DNA of 16,145 nucleotides from JADGHX01 sp040255575. Its GTDB lineage: Bacteria > Pseudomonadota > Gammaproteobacteria > Steroidobacterales > Steroidobacteraceae. Below, piece after piece: positions 1 through 6,958 of the stretch (its first letter is position 1; each line of letters begins with the position of its first letter). The translations under genes and the position numbers were made by a program. The DNA lies in NCBI GenBank assembly GCA_040255575.1, contig JBDZVF010000092.1, positions 1 through 16,145 of the forward strand, in the 5' to 3' direction. The notes under the pieces were generated by a model. The model was not told the DNA's origin. It saw nothing but the letters and a program-made list of their open reading frames with translations, and made no database searches.

Positions 1-1623
1 GACGGGTTGCGCGATGTATTGCTCCCCATCCAACTCGTAGGACGACGCCGCGGCCACCACGCCGGTCTGCGCATCCGTGGACCAGAGCTCTTTGCCATCG
101 GTGGCGCGATACGCGACGAAGCGGCCCGTCGTCGTCCCCTGGAACACCACTCCTCCCGCGGTCGCAAGCGTGCCCGCGCCGATCGTGCCGAGCACGCCCG
201 TGCGCCAGACCTCTTTCTGCTTCACCGGATCCCAGGCCACGAGCTGCGAGCGCGCGCCGCCCGCCGGCGGAGGCGTGTCGAGCTCGGCCGCCGCATTCGG
301 GGCGAGGCCCGTATTCGCGCCCATCGGCACATGCTTGAAGCTCGGCGCACTCTTCACCGCAAACGAGGTTTCCACGGCCGAGAAATACACGAGCCCGGTT
401 TGCGGATCGAACGACATCGGGTGCCAGCCATGCGCGCCCTGCCCGCCCGGCTGCACCAGCACGGCCTTGCCCGTCTCGTCGTAGCGCACGTCGGGGTTGA
501 TGTGCGGACGTCCCGTTTTCGGGTCGAAGCCGGTCGCCCAGTTGACCGTCACGAAATTGTTGGCCGAGATGAACTGGCCGCTCTTCGCATCGAGCACGTA
601 GAAGTAGCCGTTCTTCGAGGCCTGCATCACCACGTGGCGCGGCGTGCCGTCGATCGGCAGGTCCGCAAGCATCAGGGGAGAAGTTGCGTCGTAGTCCCAG
701 CCCTCGCCGGGCGCCTGCTGGTAATGCCACACGTACTGGCCGTTGTCCGCGTTCACGGCAACGATCGACGCGACGAAAAGGTTGTCACCGCCGCCATCAC
801 CGCGGTACTTGCGATTCCACGGCGAGCCGTTGCCGGTGCCGAAGATGACGAGATTGTTCTTCTCGTCGTAGATCAGCCCGTCCCACACGGTGGCGCCACC
901 GCCAACGTCCCACCATTTGCCGTTCCAGGTCTCCGCGGCGACCTTCAGGATCGGCTGCTCGAACGGCTCCGCCGGATTGCCCGGCACCGTGTAGAAGCGC
1001 CACAGCTGCTTGCCGGTCTTGCCGTCGTACGCGGTGATGTAGCCGCGAACGCCGAACTCACCGCCCGCGTTGCCGATGATCACCTTGCCGTTCGCGATGC
1101 GCGGCGCACCGGTGCTCGTCACCGGCTTGTCGTGATCGAGCGTGAGGACAGTCCACACTTCCTTGCCCGTCTTCTGATCGAGCGCGATCAGGCGGCCATC
1201 GTAGGATGCTACGTAGATCTTGCCGTCCCACGCCGCGACGCCGCGATTCACGACGTCACAGCAGCCGCGGCCCGCGAACTCGCCGGGCACCTTGGGATCG
1301 TAGGCCCACAGCAGCTTGCCGCTGCGTGCGTCGTACGCCTTCACCTTGCTCCAGGCGGTCGAGACGTAAAGCACGCCGTCGATGAAGAGCGGCGTCGCCT
1401 CCTGGCCGCGGTTGGTGTCGTAATCGGCGTACCAGGCGAGGCCGAGTTTGTTCACGTTCTCAGTGGTGATCTGCGTGAGCGGGCTGAAGCGCTGCTCATC
1501 GCTCGTGCGGCCGAGCGAAGGCCACTGCTTGCCCGCATCGTCCGTGGCAGGGGCGGTCACGGCCCACAAGGCGAAAGCAATACTCACCGCAACCGCGACA
1601 CCCGCGACCGTTCGAATTTTCAT
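1..1623 (-). CDS. PQQ-dependent alcohol dehydrogenase (methanol/ethanol family), partial at its C-terminus
   Basis: Secreted quinoprotein that would oxidise an alcohol in the periplasm and pass electrons to a cytochrome c. The visible 541 residues begin with a signal peptide (MKIRTVAGVAVAV..., cleavage probably near residue 24). They hold most of the eight-bladed propeller, with repeated KTGK/W blade motifs. Visible active-site features are the adjacent-cysteine disulfide pair C121-C122 (GRGCCDVV), metal ligands E189 (GGEFGVRG) and N265 (GTGNGSPWN), and the catalytic Asp D310 in WDYDATSP. D312, two residues later, is the extra acid associated with lanthanide-dependent enzymes (family knowledge). 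The ATG at 1623 follows an AGGGGG stretch about 10 bases upstream. The window start cuts the gene, so a C-terminal heme domain cannot be judged. It lies 94 bases behind the 99-residue gene, with a palindrome between, so it may be the operon's last gene or have its own control. It is a paralogue of the enzyme at 11746-13908. The substrate is unknown. Confidence 0.93.
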   Translation of the reverse strand, partial: MKIRTVAGVAVAVSIAFALWAVTAPATDDAGKQWPSLGRTSDEQRFSPLTQITTENVNKLGLAWYADYDTNRGQEATPLFIDGVLYVSTAWSKVKAYDARSGKLLWAYDPKVPGEFAGRGCCDVVNRGVAAWDGKIYVASYDGRLIALDQKTGKEVWTVLTLDHDKPVTSTGAPRIANGKVIIGNAGGEFGVRGYITAYDGKTGKQLWRFYTVPGNPAEPFEQPILKVAAETWNGKWWDVGGGATVWDGLIYDEKNNLVIFGTGNGSPWNRKYRGDGGGDNLFVASIVAVNADNGQYVWHYQQAPGEGWDYDATSPLMLADLPIDGTPRHVVMQASKNGYFYVLDAKSGQFISANNFVTVNWATGFDPKTGRPHINPDVRYDETGKAVLVQPGGQGAHGWHPMSFDPQTGLVYFSAVETSFAVKSAPSFKHVPMGANTGLAPNAAAELDTPPPAGGARSQLVAWDPVKQKEVWRTGVLGTIGAGTLATAGGVVFQGTTTGRFVAYRATDGKELWSTDAQTGVVAAASSYELDGEQYIAQPV

Positions 1624-1694
1624 CGGCACCGACCCCCTGAAGATGCCGATACTGCATCACAGGTGGCGTTCAGGCTCACGAACGATCGACAACC

Positions 1695-1710
1695 TTTACC
1701 GACAGGTAAA
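1695..1710. promoter_or_regulatory. 16-base palindrome, candidate operator upstream of the PQQ dehydrogenase
   Basis: TTTACC-N4-GGTAAA is a perfect 6-base inverted repeat around GACA. It lies between the stop of the 99-residue gene (1718) and the start of the PQQ dehydrogenase (1623). It is A/T-richer than the surrounding DNA and has the size of a repressor-dimer site. It is not followed by a run of T on either strand, so a terminator is less likely. The operator role is inference. Confidence 0.4.
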
Positions 1711-1717
1711 CGGCTGG

Positions 1718-2017
1718 TCAGTGCTCGCGGTGAGAGGCGCCCATGCAGTTCCAGACTTCATCGGTGACGCCATAGTCCTTGCGCATGTCCGCTGTCGGGA
1801 GGCCCAACGCCTCACGCTGCACCACGTACCCGAGGCAGGCCTCGGAGGCATCACTCACCAGCCGCTCGCGCTTTTTCCCGGTCAGCTCGCCGGCATCGAA
1901 CCGCCGGATGGCGTCCAGCGCCTTCTTCAAACGCTTCTCCGTGCGCCCTAGTGACGCCGCGCGCTCTGCGGCGATCTCGGACTCGACGGCGGCCAACTTT
2001 TTCTCTTTGGCGTTCAT
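1718..2017 (-). CDS. Uncharacterised 99-residue protein coupled to the carotenoid oxygenase
   Basis: I do not recognise the family. The protein has no signal peptide or membrane segment. The first ~50 residues are highly charged and probably helical or coiled-coil (MNAKEKKLAAVESEIAAERA, then TEKRLKKALDAIRRFDAGEL). The second half holds two cysteines and ends in a more globular stretch with LGYVVQREALG, DYGVTDEVWNCMG and a His-rich tail. The ATG at 2017-2015 overlaps the TGA of the carotenoid-oxygenase gene (2016-2014) in an ATGA junction. Its own upstream ribosome-binding site is weak, so translation is probably coupled. That arrangement suggests equal expression with the dioxygenase and perhaps a structural or regulatory partner (inference). 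The reading frame is consistent and the junction argues it is real. Confidence 0.75.
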   Translation of the reverse strand: MNAKEKKLAAVESEIAAERAASLGRTEKRLKKALDAIRRFDAGELTGKKRERLVSDASEACLGYVVQREALGLPTADMRKDYGVTDEVWNCMGASHREH

Positions 2018-3417
2018 TGCAGGGGTAGAGCCTCGGCACTGCCCCAGGTGCCGTGCACTTGCGGGGCCGATCTGAAGGGCAGCAGGACGCGTGCCAGTTC
2101 TTCCATGGTCCTGGCATCGATCACGTACAACTCGGTGGTCGCTTGCGGCACGTTGTGGCCGACCGCGAGCAGGTAGCCCTCGCCTTCCGCGCTCGATGCG
2201 CTTCGGGGAATGAACACGGGCTCCTGCAAGGCGCGCCCGGGCCCCGGGAAGAAAGGCTCGAGCTCGTTCGCGTGCACGTCGAACCGACCGATGCAGTTGC
2301 CATCGGTGCGGCCGAGCACGTCGCCGCTGTCGAATCGCGAATCCGCGTACTGCACGAAGACGTAGCGGTACGGCAGCGTCACGTATCTCTCGTCGATGCG
2401 CGTGAAGCTCGACATGGGCGTGGCGAACAGCTCCTCTTCCTCGATCGCGCCCTCGCGCGAGCCCAGGTCGAGCGTGATGCGTCGGAGCGTGTTGGGGACC
2501 GGCTGATACGGCGCGCCGCGCGTATCGGGAAAGAATGGCCATGTGTTGCCGTTGGCCACCGGCCCTTCGAGCACGACGCGATTGCCCTCCGTGCGCGCGT
2601 TCGCTGTGTGCACGATGCTGCGCTCGGGCCCGAAGAAGTAGCGAATGTCCTCACTCCCGCCGGCGCGCGGAATCACGGCGTGCCACGAGGGTTTGGATCG
2701 GTCCCATCCCCAATGCCTGCCGCCTGACTTCAGCCACTCGATGTCCGTGACGAGACCGCCACCCGGGATCACGATGTGATCACGCGTCAGCCACATATCG
2801 TGCAGCACGCTCGTGTGAGGCGCGACGAACCGCCACTGTCTGGTGATGTTGCCTGCGCGGTCGATGCAACAGACGAAGACGTCCCGCGAGCACAGGCCGG
2901 TCGCCTCGTAGCCGTAGCCGAATGTCTCGCCGGTCTCCGGGTCCACCTTGGGATGCGCGGTGAAAGTCTGGCTCTTCCAGGCGCCACCGAAGTTTGTCTG
3001 GGCGCGCGTCTCGAGGGTGTTGGGGTCGATCTCGTACGGCAGGCCATCTTCCTTGGTGGCGTACAACTTGCCGCCGATGATGACGGGGGTCGTGTTGGCG
3101 GTGGTGCGCCGATTGGGGTTGGCGATGTCGCGGATAGCGGGATCGTCCGTGTACGGGTTGCGGTAGTAGCCGTAGAGCTGCCGCCCGGCTTTGATCTGAT
3201 TCTGGTAACGCTCCGTGCGCACGTAGCGGCCCTTGTAGTGCGCCTTGCCGCCCTTGAGCCGAAACATGCTCATGTAGCCATCCGCGGCGAGGATCGTATC
3301 GTCCTCGAACAAGGGGGGATAGAGCCAGTCGAGGTGCAGGCGATAGAACGCGCCGTCCAGATCCTTGGGCAGTTCCCCCGTCATCTCACAGTCGTGAAGA
3401 TCTACTTCGAAGCGCAT
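2014..3417 (-). CDS. Carotenoid oxygenase family dioxygenase (apocarotenoid/lignostilbene cleavage type)
   Basis: Non-heme Fe(II) enzyme of the RPE65/CCO family, which splits a C=C bond of carotenoids, apocarotenoids or stilbenes with O2. The 467 residues fit the family's usual length. The four iron-binding histidines are visible in order: H155 (TAHPK), H206 (SVLHDMW), H270 (SIVHTANA) and H455 (QVHGTW). E399 (LQEPVFIPR) sits where the family has a second-shell acid. No signal peptide is seen, so it is probably cytoplasmic. The ATG at 3417 is preceded by GAGGAG (3425-3430), which overlaps the TGA of the flavin reductase gene upstream, 11 bases away. It shares its stop with the start of the 99-residue gene. 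Neighbouring hydrolase, ene-reductase and alcohol dehydrogenase genes suggest a catabolic role. Which double bond it cuts cannot be read from sequence; lignostilbene-like and apocarotenoid-like substrates are both possible. Confidence 0.92.
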   Translation of the reverse strand: MRFEVDLHDCEMTGELPKDLDGAFYRLHLDWLYPPLFEDDTILAADGYMSMFRLKGGKAHYKGRYVRTERYQNQIKAGRQLYGYYRNPYTDDPAIRDIANPNRRTTANTTPVIIGGKLYATKEDGLPYEIDPNTLETRAQTNFGGAWKSQTFTAHPKVDPETGETFGYGYEATGLCSRDVFVCCIDRAGNITRQWRFVAPHTSVLHDMWLTRDHIVIPGGGLVTDIEWLKSGGRHWGWDRSKPSWHAVIPRAGGSEDIRYFFGPERSIVHTANARTEGNRVVLEGPVANGNTWPFFPDTRGAPYQPVPNTLRRITLDLGSREGAIEEEELFATPMSSFTRIDERYVTLPYRYVFVQYADSRFDSGDVLGRTDGNCIGRFDVHANELEPFFPGPGRALQEPVFIPRSASSAEGEGYLLAVGHNVPQATTELYVIDARTMEELARVLLPFRSAPQVHGTWGSAEALPLQ

Positions 3418-3428
3418 ATCGTCTCTCC

Positions 3429-4616
3429 TCAGTCGGCGGTGTCGTTCTTGCGTCCTTCCTCGACAAAGCCGGGCTCGATGGCAGCCATCGCCTCGGCGAG
3501 ATGGACCGTCTTGCTGAACAGCGCCAGGTCCTTGAAGCGCCGCGCGCGCACCTTGTTCACGAAATCGTTGTTCGCGATGTGGGTGCGGCCGACGCCCACG
3601 AGGTCCAGCGTGCCGCGGCGAACCTTGTCCGCGAGCATGCGCAGGTCGCGCTCGGCGGAGAGCTCGGAGGGCTCCTGATCATCGAACAGGTTCGCGAACA
3701 TTTCCACGTTGAGGCCGACGCTGCCACAGGTCATCACCGGCGCATCGGTCATCGATCTGGCCCATTCGGCGATGCTGTAGTCCGGATGCTCGCTGTCGGG
3801 CCATTCGGGTTTGTAGAAGCGGCGCGAAGACACGTTGAACAGGTCGACGCCCACGCCACGCAGCAGCTTCAGCATGCCGCGAAGATCCTCGGGGCTCGCG
3901 GCGACGGTTGCGCCGTAGTCCACTTCCTTGAACTGCGAGAACCGATACGAGATCACGAAGCGCTCTCCCGTCGCCTTGCGGATGTCGGCAACGATCTCCG
4001 CGGAATAGCGCGCGCGCTCGGCGAGCGTGCGGCCGCCGTACTCATCTTCTCGGCGATTCGTTTCGGCCCAGAGGAACTGGTCGAGCAGATAGCCGTGCGC
4101 GGAATGCACTTCGATGCCGTCGGCACCCAGCTCTTGCGCATGCAGCGCTGCGCGCACGTACGCCTGCTTCAGCTCCGCGAGGTCTTCGCGCGTCATGGCG
4201 CGGCCGTGCGGGCGGCCGAGCTGGATCAACCCTGAAGGGCTGAACGCGGGATAGTTCGCCAGCGGATGCTCCGGGGCGACCTTGCGCATCGAGCCCGGAT
4301 GCCAGATCTGCAGGAGGAACGCGGCGCCTTCGGACTTCACCGCGTGGATCACCTTGCCCCAGGCGCCGCGCGTGCCGGCTTCCATGCGGCCCATCATCGG
4401 CTGCCAGTAGGCTGAAGGATGATCGGGCGAGGTCGATTCGCTGATGATGAGCCCCGCTCCGCCGGCGGCGCAGCGGCGCATGTACTCGATCATCTTCGGC
4501 GTTGGCGCACCGTCATTCATGAAGCCGCGCTGCATGCCGGGGATCACGAAGCGGTTGCGAAGCGTGAGATCGCGCAGCCTGAGTGGCGTGAAAAGAATGT
4601 CGAGAGGGTCGGACAC
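3429..4616 (-). CDS. NADH:flavin oxidoreductase, Old Yellow Enzyme family
   Basis: FMN-dependent TIM-barrel reductase, probably reducing an activated C=C bond with NAD(P)H. The 395 residues cover the barrel only; there is no C-terminal Fe-S/FAD half as in 2,4-dienoyl-CoA reductase. Visible motifs are the N-terminal LFTPLRLRDLTLRNRFV strand, Q103 in LLQIWHPG, the substrate-binding pair H171/H174 with Y176 (EVHSAHGYLLDQFL), the DEYGG loop (191-195) and the FMN phosphate site GSVG (298-301) and GVGR (341-344). The start is GTG at 4616, chosen because GGAGGG (4625-4630) lies 8 bases upstream, directly after the hydrolase stop. Spacing is 17 bases behind the hydrolase and 11 before the carotenoid oxygenase, so they are probably one operon. 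The substrate is not known; an enone or dienone made or used by its neighbours is a reasonable inference. Confidence 0.92.
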   Translation of the reverse strand: MSDPLDILFTPLRLRDLTLRNRFVIPGMQRGFMNDGAPTPKMIEYMRRCAAGGAGLIISESTSPDHPSAYWQPMMGRMEAGTRGAWGKVIHAVKSEGAAFLLQIWHPGSMRKVAPEHPLANYPAFSPSGLIQLGRPHGRAMTREDLAELKQAYVRAALHAQELGADGIEVHSAHGYLLDQFLWAETNRREDEYGGRTLAERARYSAEIVADIRKATGERFVISYRFSQFKEVDYGATVAASPEDLRGMLKLLRGVGVDLFNVSSRRFYKPEWPDSEHPDYSIAEWARSMTDAPVMTCGSVGLNVEMFANLFDDQEPSELSAERDLRMLADKVRRGTLDLVGVGRTHIANNDFVNKVRARRFKDLALFSKTVHLAEAMAAIEPGFVEEGRKNDTAD

Positions 4617-4633
4617 GGCGGTGGCCCTCCGCT

Positions 4634-5632
4634 TCAGGCCGGCTTCTTCGCCGCCATGATCGAGCCGAGGAGCGCGGCAAGGGCTTCCGGCGCGGTGACG
4701 TGTGGTGAGTGGCTGGCGTCGATCTCGCGGTAATCCCAGTGCTCCTGCTTCGCGCGCTCCGCGAAAGGGCGGAACGGATCAGCCGCCGATCGGCGCAAGC
4801 AGTAGATGTAAGCGCGCGGTAGCTTGGTGTCACCGTTCTTCAGCCGCACGGGTGTGTCAAAACACTTGAGTGGCTGGGCCATGCGGTGCGCCTGTATCCA
4901 TTTGAGATCGTCAGGCGGTGTATCCGGCGGCGGCGGGTTGGGCTCGACGCGCCAGCCATCGCCGGACTTCACCCGCTCGCGCATGGCGCGAGCGGCATCG
5001 GGGCCCTGCAGGTCGAGCAGGGACTGGCCGTCGCGGGGCACGAAGGCGTCGAGATAAATGAGCTGCGAGATGCGGTCGGGAACACCATCCGCGACTCCCG
5101 TGGCAACCATGCCGCCGTAGCTGTGGCCGAGTAACACGAAGTCGTTGAGCTCCTCGTGCTTGATCACGCCCAGCAGATCCTGGATGTGGGTGTCGAGATC
5201 CACGTTGGGGGTGGCCAGATGTTCGCGCTCGCCGAGCCCGGTCTGCGTCGGGGTGATGAGCCGGTGGCCTGCGGCTGTCATGAGCGAATGCATCTTCTTC
5301 CACACCCAGCCGGCGGACCAGGCGCCGTGCGCGACGAGAATCGTCTTGCCGCGAGGCGCGGCTTTGGCAGGTGCCGGTGATTTGGCGGCATCGGCCCCCG
5401 CTCTGGCCGACGCACCAGCGGCCGGGGCATCGGCGCCCGTTGCGGCAGCGGCGGTTCCGGCATCAGCGGTGGTGGTCACACCTGCAGCGGCGGCCGCGGC
5501 GCCCGCTGCGGCTCCGGCACCTGCGGCGGCCGCCTCGGCGCCCGCTGCGACACTCACGCCGGCTGCGGTGGCGGCGGCGAGAAACGTTCGACGCCGAATC
5601 GGCCGGCGAACCGGCGAAGCTTCAAACCCCAT
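4634..5632 (-). CDS. Tat-exported alpha/beta hydrolase with an alanine-rich linker (esterase-like)
   Basis: Predicted 332-residue esterase or amidase of the alpha/beta fold, close in layout to salicylate-esterase/hydroxynitrile-lyase and pyrethroid-hydrolase proteins. Residues 9-30 hold a twin-arginine-type signal (RRPIRRRTFLAAAT). Residues 30-92 are a low-complexity Ala/Gly linker with some Thr, Pro and Lys. The hydrolase domain starts near residue 95 with ILVAHGAWSAGWVW. The nucleophile is S171 (GHSYGG), LIYLDAFVPRDGQSL (191-205) is typical of the subfamily, and H308 (DASHSPH) is the likely catalytic His. The ATG at 5632 is supported by a G-rich site just upstream and by placing the Tat motif at the N-terminus; the frame stays open further upstream but without a credible start. 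It is the first gene of the minus-strand cluster and may release an alcohol or acid in the periplasm for the later enzymes. Its substrate is unknown. Confidence 0.88.
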   Translation of the reverse strand: MGFEASPVRRPIRRRTFLAAATAAGVSVAAGAEAAAAGAGAAAGAAAAAAGVTTTADAGTAAAATGADAPAAGASARAGADAAKSPAPAKAAPRGKTILVAHGAWSAGWVWKKMHSLMTAAGHRLITPTQTGLGEREHLATPNVDLDTHIQDLLGVIKHEELNDFVLLGHSYGGMVATGVADGVPDRISQLIYLDAFVPRDGQSLLDLQGPDAARAMRERVKSGDGWRVEPNPPPPDTPPDDLKWIQAHRMAQPLKCFDTPVRLKNGDTKLPRAYIYCLRRSAADPFRPFAERAKQEHWDYREIDASHSPHVTAPEALAALLGSIMAAKKPA

Positions 5633-5799
5633 CTCGCCCCCTTCCCCGAAGATCCCGCCGGGCGCGCACCCGAAACCGAATGCTATCGCAACGCCAGCGG
5701 GGCGAGCCGCCCCGGCGTAAACCACCCATCGGCGTAGCCGCGCATCGGCCCCGAGAGCAAGAACCGCACTTTCCGCGGCCGGCAACGGTGTAGGGTCTG

Positions 5800-5826
5800 G
5801 AAAAAATCGCCGCAGGCGATTTCTTC
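5800..5826. promoter_or_regulatory. 12-base inverted repeat in the divergent spacer
   Basis: GAAAAAATCGCC, a 3-base spacer GCA, then GGCGATTTCTTC: eleven of twelve positions pair, with the inner eight perfect. It lies 22 bases before the VOC start codon and about 170 bases upstream of the hydrolase start. Read on the minus strand it is a hairpin followed by six T, so it could also be a terminator stopping transcription coming leftward out of polB. Operator and terminator readings are both inference. Confidence 0.5.
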
Positions 5827-5848
5827 GATCAGCACAGGGGGATGGAAC

Positions 5849-6958
5849 ATGAAGGCATCCACGCCGAGTCGGCGTCGGCTCGCGGGCCTCGCCGTTGTCG
5901 CGGCTGTCGCGTCGCTCTTTTCGTTCGCGGGCAGCGCGGCCGCTCAATCCGCTCCACCCCCAGCGGCCGGGGCGCAAGCCCATACCAAGGTGGTCGGCAT
6001 GGCCTTCATCGGCCGCTCGGTCTCCGATCTCGACAAGTCGGTCGCCTTCTACAAAGCCCTCGGCTTCACGCAGGATATGCAAGCCAACCCCGCCTGGCGC
6101 AAAGACGAGGTCACCGAAAAAATCTACGGCATCCGCAAGGCCAAAGGCGTCGAGACGCGCATGGCCAAGATGGCCATCAACAGCAATCAGTCCGGTCAGG
6201 TGTTCAACGTCTATCTGCGCGAGTTCCGCGGGCTCGAGCGCAAGAAACTCACGGGATACGACGCGTGGGAGCCGGGCGCCGCCCACTTCGGGCTCGTCGT
6301 GCCGGATGCGGAAAAGCTTTGGGCGCAGCTCAAGGCGAACGGGTTGCTCAAGGCCCGCTCGTGGGGCGGGGAGCTGATCGCGCCGCCGGGGCAGACGAAG
6401 AAGATGCTGGCGTACCTCACGGATCCGGACGGGCTCGATATCGAGATCATCGATCAACGGCCGGCGACGCCGCCGTCCAATGGCAACCCCGGGCGGCCCG
6501 CGATGACGCCGGGCATCAGCCATGTCGGGCTCATCATTCTGGATTCGGAGAAGGCGCGCGGGTTCTATGAGCGCTTCATGGGCGGGCAGCTCGTGAATGC
6601 GCAGCAGCCGTGGTTGCAGGGGGATTTCTACGATTCAGCGATCGGGGCTCACGGGAACATTCTGCGGTTCTTCAATGAAGCGTTTCCTGAGGTGCGGGCG
6701 CCGGACAAGCGGCTGAACCTCGAGCTGGTGGAATTTCAGAATCGCAAGAAGCCGGTGCAGGACTATCGGCCGTATGACATCGCCACGCAGTACGTCGGCT
6801 TTGAGGTGGAGAATCTGGATGGATTTCTCGCCCGGGCCAAGGCTGCGGGTGCCAGGGCCGTGACGGACGGTATCGCCACGATGAAGAGCGGGACGCGGGT
6901 GGCGATCGTGCGGGACCCGGATGTCGGTGGGTATGTTGAGCTCTACGAGCACCCTTAG
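5849..6958 (+). CDS. Exported two-domain VOC (glyoxalase/dioxygenase fold) protein
   Basis: The 369-residue protein has an N-terminal export signal (SRRRLAGLAVVAAV, cleavage probably at AAA-QS near residue 32). The twin arginines make Tat export possible, which would suit a metal-loaded protein. Two vicinal-oxygen-chelate domains follow at about 47-205 and 220-369. Pairing motifs are VSDLDKSVAFYKALGF (58-73), HFGLVVPDAEK (146-156), HVGLIILDSEKARGFY (225-240) and VGFEVENLDGFL (316-327). Candidate metal ligands are H146, E199 (GLDIEI), H225 and E364 (GGYVEL). The usual first-module His is replaced by Phe and the fourth-module one by Gln, so each domain lacks part of the standard ligand set. The ATG at 5849 has AGGGGGAT upstream. 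Its TAG overlaps the polB stop by 4 bases, tail to tail. The reaction cannot be assigned; ring-cleaving dioxygenase, lyase and non-catalytic binding are all possible. Confidence 0.88.
   Translation: MKASTPSRRRLAGLAVVAAVASLFSFAGSAAAQSAPPPAAGAQAHTKVVGMAFIGRSVSDLDKSVAFYKALGFTQDMQANPAWRKDEVTEKIYGIRKAKGVETRMAKMAINSNQSGQVFNVYLREFRGLERKKLTGYDAWEPGAAHFGLVVPDAEKLWAQLKANGLLKARSWGGELIAPPGQTKKMLAYLTDPDGLDIEIIDQRPATPPSNGNPGRPAMTPGISHVGLIILDSEKARGFYERFMGGQLVNAQQPWLQGDFYDSAIGAHGNILRFFNEAFPEVRAPDKRLNLELVEFQNRKKPVQDYRPYDIATQYVGFEVENLDGFLARAKAAGARAVTDGIATMKSGTRVAIVRDPDVGGYVELYEHP

Noticed and set aside
7..1767. Long plus-strand open frame opposite the first PQQ dehydrogenase
   Set aside because: Arg/His/Val-rich sequence with no recognisable motif. 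It is the mirror of a well-conserved quinoprotein in GC-rich DNA.
5633..6523. Upstream extension of the hydrolase frame to 629 codons
   Set aside because: It crosses the divergent spacer and the VOC gene; the Tat signal and ribosome-binding site place the start at 5632.
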